A stretch of 64,000 nt of DNA from Nitrosomonadales bacterium (GTDB lineage Bacteria; Pseudomonadota; Gammaproteobacteria; Burkholderiales; Gallionellaceae), in assembly GCA_016214695.1 (NCBI GenBank), contig JACRNY010000001.1, positions 124,001-188,000 of the forward strand, read 5' to 3'. The position numbers were made by a program, and so were the translations under genes. Numbering within the stretch: the first letter of the stretch is position 1; every line of letters begins with the position of its first letter. Of this stretch, positions 8,550-17,238 are shown in pieces. The notes under the pieces were generated by a model. It was not told where the DNA came from. It saw nothing but the letters and a program-made list of their open reading frames with translations, and made no database searches.

Positions 8550-8711
8550 TCATGCTTTGCGATTGAGGGCGATACCGAGCAACTCGACCACCAGACCCAG
8601 CACGAGCACCACCGTCCCCGTCCAGGTCTCGAGCGCCAGGAATATCATCGCCGCGCCGAGCAGCATCAGCGACACGGCGAAGGGACGACGGATGTGCGTT
8701 TTTCTCAACAT
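8550..8711 (-). CDS. Small two-helix membrane protein (DUF2892-like)
   Basis: Starting at MLRKTHIRRP, which has AGAAAGG upstream, the product is 53 residues with two closely spaced hydrophobic helices (FAVSLMLLGAAMIFLAL and GTVVLVLGLVVELLGIAL) joined by a short polar turn. This resembles the small inner-membrane DUF2892/YgaP-C type proteins. The ORF track begins nine codons earlier without a ribosome binding site. It sits between pcm and the Lon-like protease on the same strand. No function is assigned. Confidence 0.65.
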   Translation of the reverse strand: MLRKTHIRRPFAVSLMLLGAAMIFLALETWTGTVVLVLGLVVELLGIALNRKA

Positions 8712-8748
8712 GCCCAGCCTTTCTGCCAGTGATGGCACATCATACAGT

Positions 8749-11184
8749 TCACTCCGCCTTCTTCCTGGCCGCGCTCTTCTTTGCCGGCGGCCGCGCCAGC
8801 GTTTTCCTGATCTCGGTCAGTTCGTGCAGCCGTTCGGCGACCTTGCGGTTGATGCTGCCTGCCGGATAGATACCCCTGGCATTCGCCTCCCCGGCGGGCA
8901 GGCCGGTCAGCAAGGCGATGGCCTGATCGACATCCTCCACCGCATGGATATGGAACTTGCCGGCTGCGACAGCAGCCACCACATCATGGCGCAGCATCAG
9001 GTGTTTGACGTTGGCGGCCGGGATCAGCACGCCCTGTTCGCCGCTCAGTCCGCGCGCCGCGCAGATGTCGAAGAATCCCTCGATCTTCTCGTTGACGCCG
9101 CCGATGGCCTGTGCGTGCCCGAGCTGGTTGACCGAGCCGGTGATGGCCAGCGACTGTTTGATCGGCGTATCGGCGAGGTTGGACAGCAGCGCGCACAACT
9201 CGGCCAGCGAGGCGCTGTCGCCGTCGACCATGCCGTAGGACTGCTCGAACACCAGGCTGGCGGAGAAGGCCAGCGGCTGGTTCCTGGCATAACGCGCGGC
9301 GAAGAAGGAAGACATGATCATCATGCCCTTGGAATGGATGGCGCCGGACAGTTTCACCTCGCGCTCGATGTTGACCATCTCGCCGTCGCCCAGCCGCGTG
9401 GTCGCGGTGATGCGCGTCGGCTGGCCGAAGGCGAAGTCGCCGAGCGAGATCACCGACAGTCCGTTGATCTGTCCCGTCACCGCGCCCTGCGTGTCTATCA
9501 CCAGCGTGTCGCGCAGGATCTCTTCGTACAGGCGTTCTTTCAGGCGGCTCTGGCGCCGGATCTGTGCGTCGATGGCGCATTGCACGTTGTCCGCATCCAC
9601 CACGCCAAGACCAGCCTCGCGCGAGCAGTGGTCGGCCTCGCGCAGCAGGTCGGCCACGCTGCGCATGTGCGTGGTGAGCCGCTCGGCATCGCCGACCAGC
9701 CGCGCGCTGTGTTCGATCACGCGCGCCACCGCACCGCGGTCGAACGGCAACAGTTTCTCCTTGCGTGCCAGCGTGGCGACCAGTTGTGCATACAGGGTCT
9801 GTGTATCGTCGTTGCGTTCTATGCGTTCCTCGAAGTCCGCCGCCACCTTGAACAGCTCGCCGAAGTCGGTGTCGTATTCCTGCAGCAGGTAATAGAACAT
9901 GCGGTCGCCGAACAGGATGACCTTGGTGTCGAGCGGGATCGGTTGCGGTTCCAGCGACACGGTGCTGACCAGGCTGTACATCTGACCCAGCGATTCGATG
10001 CGGATCTCGCGCGTCTGCAGCGCGCGTTTCAGGCCTTCCCAGGCATACGGCTGCGACAGCACCTTGCGGATGTCGAGTAGCAGGTAGCCGCCGTTGGCGC
10101 GGTGCAATGCGCCCGGTTTGATCAGAGTGAAATCGGTGACCAGTGTACCGAACTGCGATATGTGTTCGACCCGCCCGACCAGATTGCTGTAGCTAGGGCT
10201 GTCTTCGCTGACGATGGGCGCGCCCGGCTGCTTGCCGTTGTTCACCAGCACGTTCACCTTATATTGGTGGAAACTCTGGTGCGTGACCACGGTCATGCCG
10301 CCGACGGTGGCCGTCTCCTCCTGCTTGCGGAAGTCGTCGGCGTTGTCGACCATGACCTGCCGGACCTGGTCGAGATAGTTCAGCACTTCGGGCAGGTCGG
10401 CATAGGATTCCTTGATCTCGTTGACCAGGTGGTCAACCACGGACAACGTGGTCTCGCGGTCGAGCTGCTTGACCCGTTCATGCCGCTCCTTGCGCCATTG
10501 CGGCATCTGGCGCATGACCTTCTCCAGCCGCTCCTGCAGTTCGATGATGGCAGCCTCTATGCGCTCGCGCTCTTCCTCGGGCAGCTTCTCGAACTCGTCC
10601 GGCGGGATCACCTCGTGGTCGCGCATCGGCGCGAAGGCGAAACCGTCCGGGGTGCGCAGAAGGGCGATCTGCTTTTCCGCCGCCGCCGCGCCCAGTTCGT
10701 TGAAAACCTCCTCCTGCCGCTTGCTGAACTCTTCCTGGATCGCGCTCACCTTGGCGCGGCACTCGTCACTCTCGAACAGCGCGGGGATGGCGCTGCGCAA
10801 GTATTCGACCAGCTGATCCATGCGCGCGCGCAGTTGCTCGCCGCGACCGGAGGGCAGCCGCAACACCTGGGGCTGATGGTGCTGGGCGAAGTTGTTGATG
10901 TAGCACCAGTCATCCGGCTGCGGCTCGTCCTTCGCCTTCTGCTCGAGGAAACGCCGCACCATGCTGTTCTTGCCGATGCCCGAGGGACCGAGCACGAACA
11001 GGTTGTAACCATCGTGACGGATGCCGGTGCCGAAACGGATCGCGTCCATGGCGCGCATCTGGCCGATGATCTCGCCCAGGTCTTCCAGCTCTGCGGTGGT
11101 CTGGAAAGTGAACCGGCCCTGATCACAAGAACGGTAGAGTTGCTGCGGTTGCAGCGGGAGAGGGATTTTCGTGTTCTTCTGCAT
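8749..11184 (-). CDS. Lon-like ATP-dependent protease (LonB/YcbZ family)
   Basis: The 811-residue protein has an N-terminal region with Walker A GPSGIGKNSMV, a long helical insertion (residues ~150-330), and a C-terminal Lon protease domain. By alignment to the motif, the catalytic dyad is Ser657 (in GDSAS) and Lys700 (in NEKIEGFF). The 43-residue spacing is the same as Ser679/Lys722 of E. coli Lon. The family is a cytoplasmic Lon relative distinct from housekeeping LonA, which is ~780-800 residues with a different N-terminal domain. The C-terminus is Lys/Ala-rich (AKKSAARKKAE). It is the first gene of the same-strand group that continues into the DUF2892-like gene and pcm. Confidence 0.9.
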   Translation of the reverse strand: MQKNTKIPLPLQPQQLYRSCDQGRFTFQTTAELEDLGEIIGQMRAMDAIRFGTGIRHDGYNLFVLGPSGIGKNSMVRRFLEQKAKDEPQPDDWCYINNFAQHHQPQVLRLPSGRGEQLRARMDQLVEYLRSAIPALFESDECRAKVSAIQEEFSKRQEEVFNELGAAAAEKQIALLRTPDGFAFAPMRDHEVIPPDEFEKLPEEERERIEAAIIELQERLEKVMRQMPQWRKERHERVKQLDRETTLSVVDHLVNEIKESYADLPEVLNYLDQVRQVMVDNADDFRKQEETATVGGMTVVTHQSFHQYKVNVLVNNGKQPGAPIVSEDSPSYSNLVGRVEHISQFGTLVTDFTLIKPGALHRANGGYLLLDIRKVLSQPYAWEGLKRALQTREIRIESLGQMYSLVSTVSLEPQPIPLDTKVILFGDRMFYYLLQEYDTDFGELFKVAADFEERIERNDDTQTLYAQLVATLARKEKLLPFDRGAVARVIEHSARLVGDAERLTTHMRSVADLLREADHCSREAGLGVVDADNVQCAIDAQIRRQSRLKERLYEEILRDTLVIDTQGAVTGQINGLSVISLGDFAFGQPTRITATTRLGDGEMVNIEREVKLSGAIHSKGMMIMSSFFAARYARNQPLAFSASLVFEQSYGMVDGDSASLAELCALLSNLADTPIKQSLAITGSVNQLGHAQAIGGVNEKIEGFFDICAARGLSGEQGVLIPAANVKHLMLRHDVVAAVAAGKFHIHAVEDVDQAIALLTGLPAGEANARGIYPAGSINRKVAERLHELTEIRKTLARPPAKKSAARKKAE

Positions 11185-11251
11185 GACTGTTGTTCCCCTA
11201 CGCTCGATCCCACACTGGAATCATTCTACTGCCATTCGGCATATGTTCAGG

Positions 11252-12391
11252 TCATTTCAATTTTATCTCGGTCCAGATGCGCGACAGCACGCGGCGCTGG
11301 TGGCGGTCGAGATCGCGCAGCATCTCCAGCCGCACCTGCTGCGCCTTGTCGGGGAACACCGCCGGGCTTTGCGCGATCTCCGGCTGGATATATTGCCGCG
11401 CCGCGCGGTTGGGATTGCCGGAACCGATCAGGTTGGTGAGCTCGGAGGAGTTGCGACCGTCCAGCATGAAATCGATGAAGCGGTGCGCGAGGTCAGGGCG
11501 CGGCCCGCTCTTGTGCAGCACCATCGAATCCAGCGCCAGCACCGCACCCTCCTTGGGGATGCTGGCGAGGATGCGGAAACCGCGTTGCGCCTTCTGTGCG
11601 TCGAGGTCGGCCTGGAAGATGTCGTTGGAATAGCCGAGCACCAGCCAGATGTTGCCGACCGTCAGTTCCTTGATGTAGCTCGAGGCGTTGAACGCGGCCC
11701 AGTAAGGCTTGGCGCGGATGATGAGGTCGCGTGCCTGCTTCCAGTGTTCTTCGTTCGTATCGTTGGCCGAATAGCCGAGATACTTCAGCGCGGCGGCGAG
11801 CAGTTCGCGCTGACTGTCGAGCACGGTGACGCGGCCTTTCAGTTTCTCCAGATAATGCGGCTCGAAGATGACCGCCCAGCTGTCCACCGGCAGTTGCAGT
11901 TCGCGCATCTTCGCGTCGTTGTAACCGATTAGCGTGAGGGTGTAGGCATACGGCACCGAGTAGCGGTTGCCGGGATCGAACACGGTGTTCATATAGGCCG
12001 GTTCGATGCTGCCGAGCTTGGGCAGCAGGCTCTTGTCGAGCGGGCGCAAGGCGCGCTGACGGATCAGCGATTCCATCGCGTTACCGGTCGGCACGATGAG
12101 GTCGTAACCGCTCGCCCCCGCCGCCAGCTTGGCCAGCATCTCTTCGTTGTCGGAGTAGTAGTCCTGCACCACGCGACAGTTGCACTCCACCTCGAAACGC
12201 GCCACGGTGGCGTCGGAGATGTAGTTGTTCCAGTTGTAGAGATGGAGAGTGTCGGTGGCTTGGGCTGGAACAAACGACAAAACAAACCATAAGCCACAGA
12301 GGGCACAGAGATCACAGAGAAACCCGCTGCTCCCTGCAGCTCTGCTGCATTCTCTGTGGACTCTGTGTTCTCTGTGGCAAATGTCTTTCAT
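11252..12391 (-). CDS. potD: Spermidine/putrescine-binding periplasmic protein
   Basis: This is the substrate-binding subunit of a polyamine ABC importer. The start at 12391 is fixed by an ATGA overlap with the stop of potC and an AAAGG upstream; the ORF track's longer form runs antisense-like through potC. After the signal peptide (cleavage near AQA/TDTL), the mature protein begins LHLYNWNNYISD, the hallmark of PotD/PotF, and continues with YDLIVPTGNAMESLI and SVPYAYTLTLIGYN. Most of the signal peptide (residues ~4-34, including the Cys-rich FLCDLCALCGL) is encoded by a dispersed CACAGAG palindromic repeat. The fold beyond it appears complete at 379 residues in total. Confidence 0.92.
   Translation of the reverse strand: MKDICHREHRVHRECSRAAGSSGFLCDLCALCGLWFVLSFVPAQATDTLHLYNWNNYISDATVARFEVECNCRVVQDYYSDNEEMLAKLAAGASGYDLIVPTGNAMESLIRQRALRPLDKSLLPKLGSIEPAYMNTVFDPGNRYSVPYAYTLTLIGYNDAKMRELQLPVDSWAVIFEPHYLEKLKGRVTVLDSQRELLAAALKYLGYSANDTNEEHWKQARDLIIRAKPYWAAFNASSYIKELTVGNIWLVLGYSNDIFQADLDAQKAQRGFRILASIPKEGAVLALDSMVLHKSGPRPDLAHRFIDFMLDGRNSSELTNLIGSGNPNRAARQYIQPEIAQSPAVFPDKAQQVRLEMLRDLDRHQRRVLSRIWTEIKLK
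12291..12382. repeat. CACAGAG palindromic repeat, copy 1 (inside potD)
   Basis: The left arm GCCACAGAGGGCACAGAG and the right arm CTCTGTGTTCTCTGTGGC form a long imperfect inverted repeat. The same element occurs at 17092-17200 and 18401-18513. Here it lies between the potD start codon and the mature protein and is open in the potD frame. Confidence 0.9.
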
Positions 12392-13164
12392 GTTTTGCCT
12401 TTCAGCACATCCGGCGCGAACCGCGACGCCAGCACGATCATGCTCAGCGTGAGCAGCATCAGCAGCGTGGAGACCGCATTCACTTCCGGCGTCACCGCGA
12501 TCTTTATCATCGAGTAGATGCGCAGCGGCAGCGTCTGCACGCCGACCCCAGCGGTGAAGAAGGTGATGACGAAGTCGTCGATGGAGAGGGTGAAGGCCAT
12601 CAACCCGCCAGCGATCACCGCGGGCAGGATGAGCGGGAAGGTGACGTAGCGGAAGGTCTCCCACGGCGAAGCGCCGAGGTCGCGCGCGGCTTCGAACAGG
12701 CTGTCGTCCATGCCGGCCAGCCTTGCGCGCACGATGACCGCGACGAAGCCGATGGAGAAGGTAATGTGCGCGAGCACGATGGAGAGCATGCCGAGCGTGA
12801 GGTTGAGCACCTGGATGAAGAACAGCAGCAGCGACACGCCCAGCAATATCTCGGGCATCGCCACCGGCGTGAGCGCCATGAAGTTGAGCAGCTTGAGGTC
12901 GTAGCGGTGGATGGCCATGCCGGCCATGGTGCCGAGCAGCGTGGCGACAAAGGCGGAGACGAAAGCGATGAACAGCGAATTGCCCGCCGCCAGCAGCATC
13001 TCCTCATCGTGGATGAGCACGTCGTACCAGTGCAGGGTGAAGCCCACCCACTCGGCGTTCAGGCGCGAGTCGTTGAAGGAGTACACCACCACTATGGCGA
13101 GCGGCAAGTAGAGGAAGGCGTACACCGCCAGCGCCGCCGCCCATAGCCACGGCCCCCTACGCAT
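12388..13164 (-). CDS. potC: Polyamine ABC transporter permease
   Basis: This is an inner-membrane permease of the spermidine/putrescine importer. The start at MRRGPWLW is preceded by GGGGGAGG and overlaps the end of potB by eight bases; the ORF track's start seven codons earlier is less likely. The 258-residue product has about six hydrophobic segments and the permease signature EAARDLGASPWETFRYVTFPLILPAV, the loop that docks on the ATPase. The 3' end overlaps potD by four bases (ATGA), so translation is probably coupled. The gene order on the minus strand is potA, potB, potC, potD. Confidence 0.93.
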   Translation of the reverse strand: MRRGPWLWAAALAVYAFLYLPLAIVVVYSFNDSRLNAEWVGFTLHWYDVLIHDEEMLLAAGNSLFIAFVSAFVATLLGTMAGMAIHRYDLKLLNFMALTPVAMPEILLGVSLLLFFIQVLNLTLGMLSIVLAHITFSIGFVAVIVRARLAGMDDSLFEAARDLGASPWETFRYVTFPLILPAVIAGGLMAFTLSIDDFVITFFTAGVGVQTLPLRIYSMIKIAVTPEVNAVSTLLMLLTLSMIVLASRFAPDVLKGKT

Positions 13165-14065
13165 AGTGCCTCCCCCGCCCGGCAAGTCGGGTCGTCAGCC
13201 AGACGATCAGCAGCACCGTGACGGTCAGCATGATGGACAGCGTGGAACCGAATGGCCAGTCGCGTGTGCCGAGGAATTGTTCCTTGATGAGGTTGCCGAT
13301 CAGCATGTCGCCGGTGCCGCCGAGGATGTCGGGGATGGCGAACATGCCGAGTACCGGGATGAACACCAGCGCGGAGCCGGAGAAGATGCCGGGCAGCGAC
13401 AGCGGGAAGGTCACGCGCCAGAAGCGATGCCAGACATTGGCACCGAGGTCTTGTGCGGCGTCGAGCAGCGCGGGGTCGTGCTTCTCCAGGTTGGTGTACA
13501 GCGGCAGCACCATGAACGGCAGGTGCACGTAGACCATGCCGACCAGCACCGCGAACGGCGAGAACAGCAGATGCACCGGCTCCATGCCGAAGAGCGCGAG
13601 CACGCCGTTGACCGCCTGGCTGAACGCGGCCTGCGGGCCGAGGATGATCATCCAGGCATACACGCGCACCAGGAAGTTGCTGGCGAACGGCAGCACCACC
13701 AGCAGCACCATCAGGTCGCGGCTCTTCTTCGGGCTGCGCGCGATGAGCAGCGCGAGCGGATACGCCAGCAGCAGGCAGATCAGCGTGGTGGCGAGCGCGA
13801 CGAAGATGGATTTGAGGAAGACGTAACCGTAGATGATGTCGCTGAAAAAAAACTCGTAGGTCTCGACGGTGAGACCGTGCAGGGTCTGGGTATCGGCGAA
13901 CAGCGGCGCGAGGCCGCCGAACTCGCCGGGATAACGGAACGAGGCGAGCACCATGATGACGCTGGGGGCGACGAAGAACAGCAGCAGGAAGACGAACGGC
14001 GGGCCGCTCACCAGCCAGCGGGTGAGGCGTGATGCCCGAGATGATTTGTCGCTGGAGTCAGCCAA
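13157..14065 (-). CDS. potB: Polyamine ABC transporter permease
   Basis: This is the first of the two inner-membrane permeases of the polyamine importer. The 302-residue protein has an N-terminal hydrophobic helix (FVFLLLFFVAPSVIMVLASF) and the conserved cytoplasmic loop DAAQDLGANVWHRFWRVTFPLSLPGI, which contacts PotA. The family features LARSPKKSRDLMVLLVVLPFASNFLVRVYAW are present. It is separated from potA by ~160 bp that contain an inverted REP-like pair. It overlaps potC by eight bases. Confidence 0.93.
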   Translation of the reverse strand: MADSSDKSSRASRLTRWLVSGPPFVFLLLFFVAPSVIMVLASFRYPGEFGGLAPLFADTQTLHGLTVETYEFFFSDIIYGYVFLKSIFVALATTLICLLLAYPLALLIARSPKKSRDLMVLLVVLPFASNFLVRVYAWMIILGPQAAFSQAVNGVLALFGMEPVHLLFSPFAVLVGMVYVHLPFMVLPLYTNLEKHDPALLDAAQDLGANVWHRFWRVTFPLSLPGIFSGSALVFIPVLGMFAIPDILGGTGDMLIGNLIKEQFLGTRDWPFGSTLSIMLTVTVLLIVWLTTRLAGRGRHYA

Positions 14066-14083
14066 AGTACTGCCCCCCAGTTA

Positions 14084-14195
14084 TCCGTTCGCCCTGAGCC
14101 TGTCGAAGGGCTCCGGTTGCTTCGCCGGTGCTTTGATACAGTTTTTCGTCCGGCGCGCCGTTCCTTCCTTCGACAGGCTCAGGACGAACGGGATT
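14084..14195. repeat. REP-like inverted pair between potA and potB
   Basis: The arm CGTTCGCCCTGAGCCTGTCG at about 14088 and the reverse arm CGACAGGCTCAGGACGAACG at about 14171 form an inverted pair about 100 bp across. In between is a second palindromic stretch (GGTTGCTTCGCCGGTGC). This may form a hairpin in the pot mRNA between the ATPase and permease genes. Confidence 0.85.
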
Positions 14196-14223
14196 AAGAG
14201 AATCGGCGCAAACATGAGATTCT

Positions 14224-15309
14224 TCAGTCATGGAGGAACATCCCCGCATCGTGACGCCAGCCCAGCTTGACCGCGTCACCCGCCTCGAACAGTTGCGCGC
14301 GGCCCGAGGCCGAGTTCGGCAACAACGCCTCCAGCATCGCGCCGTTCGCCAGCCCGACGCGGTACACGGTGACGTCGCCCTGATACAGCAGGCTCTTCAC
14401 CTCGCCGCTGAAGTGGTTCTTCAGTTCGCTCACTTCGTCGTGGATGCCGATGCGCACCTGCTCGGGGCGGATCGCGTACACACCCTTGTCGCCGGCCTTT
14501 GCCTCCGCCAGCGGCGGCGCGACGATCTCACCCAGCCCTGCCACAGCAAGGCGCAGGTGGCCATGCGCGGCTTCCACCACCTGTGCTTCGAGCTGGTTGA
14601 TCTGGCCGATGAAGTCGGCGACGAAGCGGTTCTGCGGCGCGCTGTAGAGTTTCGACGGTTCGTCCAGTTGCTCGACCCGGCCCGCGTTCATCACCGCGAT
14701 GCGGTGCGACAGCGCCAGCGCCTCCACCTGCGCATGGGTGACGAAGACGAAGGTGATGCCGACATCGCGCTGCAGATTGATGAGGTCCACCTGCATCTCT
14801 TCGCGCAGCTTGGCATCCAGCGCGCCCAGCGGCTCGTCGAGCAGCAGCAGGCGCGGCCGGTTGACCAGCCCGCGTGCCAGCGCCACGCGCTGCTTCTGGC
14901 CGCCGGAAAGTTCGTGCGGATAGGCTGCGGCTTTGTCGACAAGATGCACCTGCTCCAGCATCTCGTTGAGCATGCTGCGCTGCTCGGACTCCGGGCGGCG
15001 CGCCATCCTGAGCGGAAAGGCGATGTTCTCGGCCACGGTCAGATGCGGGAACAGCGCGTAGTTCTGGAACACGGTGTGAACGGGACGCTTTTCGGCCGGC
15101 GTGTCGGCGAGGTCCTGGCCGTCGAGCAGGATCTGCCCGGCATCGGGCAGGTCGAAGCCGGCGATCATGCGCAGGATGGTGGTCTTGCCGCAGCCGGAGG
15201 GACCCAGCAGGGTGAAGAACTCCCCCGATTCGATACTCAGACTGACATCGTCCACGGCGACGAAATCGCCGAAGCGGCGCGTGACGTTCCTGAGTTCCAA
15301 TCGAGCCAT
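14224..15309 (-). CDS. potA: Polyamine ABC transporter ATPase
   Basis: This is the cytoplasmic ATPase of the polyamine importer. The start at MARLELRNVTRRFG is chosen because it begins the ABC fold; the ORF track extends 38 codons into the divergent promoter region. Motifs present are Walker A GPSGCGKTTILR, Q-loop VFQNYALFP, signature LSGGQKQRVALARGL, Walker B LLLLDEPLGALD and H-loop FVTHAQVEA. The C-terminal TOBE domain (IRPEQVRIGI) is complete, giving 361 residues. It is first in potABCD and is transcribed divergently from the gntR-prp operon, with about 200 bp between. Confidence 0.94.
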   Translation of the reverse strand: MARLELRNVTRRFGDFVAVDDVSLSIESGEFFTLLGPSGCGKTTILRMIAGFDLPDAGQILLDGQDLADTPAEKRPVHTVFQNYALFPHLTVAENIAFPLRMARRPESEQRSMLNEMLEQVHLVDKAAAYPHELSGGQKQRVALARGLVNRPRLLLLDEPLGALDAKLREEMQVDLINLQRDVGITFVFVTHAQVEALALSHRIAVMNAGRVEQLDEPSKLYSAPQNRFVADFIGQINQLEAQVVEAAHGHLRLAVAGLGEIVAPPLAEAKAGDKGVYAIRPEQVRIGIHDEVSELKNHFSGEVKSLLYQGDVTVYRVGLANGAMLEALLPNSASGRAQLFEAGDAVKLGWRHDAGMFLHD

Positions 15310-15377
15310 ATCGTTCCACCCGGTGATTGTCTGCACCGATATTACTGCATCGACAACCCGCGTGCCTCCCTCCCCCA

Positions 15378-15404
15378 CCCCTTGCCAGTGCTGCTGGCAA
15401 GGGG
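15378..15404. repeat. Perfect 11-bp-arm hairpin in the potA-gntR intergenic region
   Basis: CCCCTTGCCAG and CTGGCAAGGGG are exact inverted arms around a five-base loop. It lies about 70 bases upstream of the potA start. Without a following T-run on either strand it is not a clear terminator. Confidence 0.7.
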
Positions 15405-15426
15405 ATATGCCAGCTATCCCCACCCC

Positions 15427-15442
15427 ATTATGTCGACATAAT
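15427..15442. promoter_or_regulatory. Perfect palindrome ATTATGTCGACATAAT, candidate GntR operator
   Basis: This 16-bp perfect palindrome has a TGTCGACA core, the same core as the second site at 15492. The form is typical of GntR-family (FCD-type) dimer operators. It lies between divergent potA and gntR, so it could also affect potA. Confidence 0.65.
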
Positions 15443-15491
15443 CAAAATTTAATTGTCATTATTGACGGTTTCAGTGTTAGCATCACGCCGT

Positions 15492-15503
15492 ATTGTCGAC
15501 AAT
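15492..15503. promoter_or_regulatory. Perfect palindrome ATTGTCGACAAT, candidate GntR operator
   Basis: This 12-bp palindrome abuts the ribosome binding site (CGGAG) of gntR, so bound repressor would block transcription or translation of its own operon. It shares the TGTCGACA core with the site at 15427. A weaker inverted pair GTCA-TTAT-TGAC lies between them (15455-15466). Confidence 0.68.
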
Positions 15504-15515
15504 CGGAGTATTTTG

Positions 15516-16199
15516 ATGCTAGTCAAAGTTCCAGAACAAGGCACCCTTGCAGACGTGGCAGCCCACCGGCTGGCGCAGAGCATCGTCACGGGTGAATTGG
15601 AACAGGGCCAGAAACTGAACGAGGCGGAGCTGGCCGAGCGCTTCGGCATGGGGCGCGGCCCGCTGCGCGAAGCCCTGCGCCACCTCGAAGGCATGCGTCT
15701 GGTGAAGCGCATCCCCAACGCCGGGGCGCGCGTGGTGGTGCTGGACCGCAAGACGTTGGCCGACCTGTACGGTGTGCGCGAAGCGCTGGAAGGCATGGCC
15801 TGCCGCCTCGCCGCCTCGCAGATGACCGACGACGAGATCGCCCAGCTGGGCAAACTGCTCGACCGCCACGAGGAACAGATCAGGAAACAGGGCGGCAAGG
15901 TGTACGCGCAGAGCGAGGGCGACCTCGACTTCCATTTCCAGATCGCGCGCGGCAGCCGCAACCAGATGCTGATGGACATGCTGGGCAGCGAGCAATACCA
16001 GCTGCTGCGCATGTGCCGCTACCGCACCAGCCGCAACGCCCAACGCACCAAACCCGCACTGAACCAGCACCGCCAGATCGTGCAGGCCCTGCAGCAGCGC
16101 GACGGCGAACTGGCCGAACTGCTCATGCGCCGCCACATCCAGGGCGCGTGGCGCAGCATCAGCGAGATGATCGATAAAGAAGAAAAGGAAACCGCATGA
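15516..16199 (+). CDS. GntR-family (FCD-type) regulator of the methylcitrate operon
   Basis: The start at [11 protein letters not shown] follows GGAG by seven bases; the ORF track starts 21 codons upstream, inside the operator. The 227-residue protein has an N-terminal winged helix-turn-helix ([30 protein letters not shown]) and a C-terminal all-helical FCD ligand domain with the metal/ligand positions in [14 protein letters not shown] and H at [11 protein letters not shown]-type GntR proteins usually repress and are released by an organic acid. Its stop overlaps the prpB start (ATGA), so it is co-expressed with the genes it likely controls. Some annotations call such regulators PrpQ or MdcY-like; I leave the symbol blank. 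Confidence 0.88.
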   Translation: MLVKVPEQGTLADVAAHRLAQSIVTGELEQGQKLNEAELAERFGMGRGPLREALRHLEGMRLVKRIPNAGARVVVLDRKTLADLYGVREALEGMACRLAASQMTDDEIAQLGKLLDRHEEQIRKQGGKVYAQSEGDLDFHFQIARGSRNQMLMDMLGSEQYQLLRMCRYRTSRNAQRTKPALNQHRQIVQALQQRDGELAELLMRRHIQGAWRSISEMIDKEEKETA

Positions 16200-17071
16200 A
16201 CGATACCCCCGGCAACAAACTGCGCCGCGCCGTCGCGGAGAACTCTCCGCTGCAAGTCGTCGGCGCCGTCACCGCCTACTGCGCCATCCTGGCGCAAAAG
16301 AGCGGACACAAGGCGCTATATCTTTCCGGCGGCGGCGTGGCGGCTTCCTCGCTCGGCATCCCCGACCTCGGCATCACCACGCTGCATGACGTGTGCGAAG
16401 ACACGCGCCGCATCACCGCCGCGAGCGACCTGCCGCTGCTGGTGGATGTCGACACCGGCTGGGGTGGCGCTTTCAACATCGCGCGCGCCACGCGCGAAGT
16501 GGCGCAGGCCGGCGCGGCCGGTTTCCATATCGAGGACCAGGTGATGCAGAAACGCTGCGGCCACCGCCCGAACAAGGCCATCGTGAGCCAGAGCGAGATG
16601 GTGGACCGCGTGAAGGCCGCCGTGGATGCGCGCACCGACGAGAGCTTCGTCATCATGGCGCGCACCGACGCGCTGGCGGTGGAAGGCATGCAAAGCGCCA
16701 TCGACCGCGCGCACGCCTGTGTCGAAGCGGGTGCGGACATGATCTTCCCCGAGGCGATGAATACGCTGGAACAGTACGCCGAATTCACCCGCACGGTAAA
16801 AGTGCCGGTGCTGGCCAACATCACCGAGTTCGGTGCGACGCCGCTGTTCACCACCACCGAACTGGCGGGCGTGGGCATCAAGCTGGTGCTGTATCCGCTC
16901 TCTGCCTACCGCGCGATGAGCAAGGCAGCGCTGAACGTCTATCAACATATCCTCGCAGACGGCACGCAGCAGAACGTGGTGCCGACGATGCAGACACGCA
17001 TGGAACTTTACGACTATCTCGGCTATCACGCTTACGAGCAGCAACTGGACAGACTGTTCGCCGAAAAGTGA
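16196..17071 (+). CDS. prpB: 2-methylisocitrate lyase
   Basis: This enzyme cleaves 2-methylisocitrate to pyruvate and succinate, the last step of the methylcitrate cycle. The 291-residue protein carries the catalytic KRCGHRPNK loop and the Mg2+-binding region [12 protein letters not shown] with GGGVAAS near the N-terminus, all standard for PrpB and different from isocitrate lyase (KKCGH). The start overlaps the regulator by four bases. It is followed by a CACAGAG palindromic repeat before prpC, which could weaken or modulate read-through. Confidence 0.96.
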   Translation: MNDTPGNKLRRAVAENSPLQVVGAVTAYCAILAQKSGHKALYLSGGGVAASSLGIPDLGITTLHDVCEDTRRITAASDLPLLVDVDTGWGGAFNIARATREVAQAGAAGFHIEDQVMQKRCGHRPNKAIVSQSEMVDRVKAAVDARTDESFVIMARTDALAVEGMQSAIDRAHACVEAGADMIFPEAMNTLEQYAEFTRTVKVPVLANITEFGATPLFTTTELAGVGIKLVLYPLSAYRAMSKAALNVYQHILADGTQQNVVPTMQTRMELYDYLGYHAYEQQLDRLFAEK

Positions 17072-17091
17072 GCCGAATAAACCCAAAACCA

Positions 17092-17200
17092 TTTGCCACA
17101 GAGAACACAGAGTTCACAGAGAAAGCCGTATCGCATTCAACGTGCGGAGCTATGAATTCAAACCGTACCTCTCTGTGACCTCTGTGTTCTCTGTGGCTAA
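17092..17200. repeat. CACAGAG palindromic repeat, copy 2 (prpB-prpC junction)
   Basis: The arms TTTGCCACAGAGAACACAGA and CTCTGTGTTCTCTGTGGCTA form an imperfect inverted repeat with a ~40-bp centre. The element is intergenic here, occupying most of the prpB-prpC gap. Confidence 0.92.
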
Positions 17201-17238
17201 AAAAGGTTTTTGACTGAATCGTATTCAAGGAGAAAAAA

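Noticed and set aside
8506-10080. Plus-strand 524-codon ORF
   Set aside because: It lies opposite the Lon-like protease, which has clear catalytic motifs; this frame has none.
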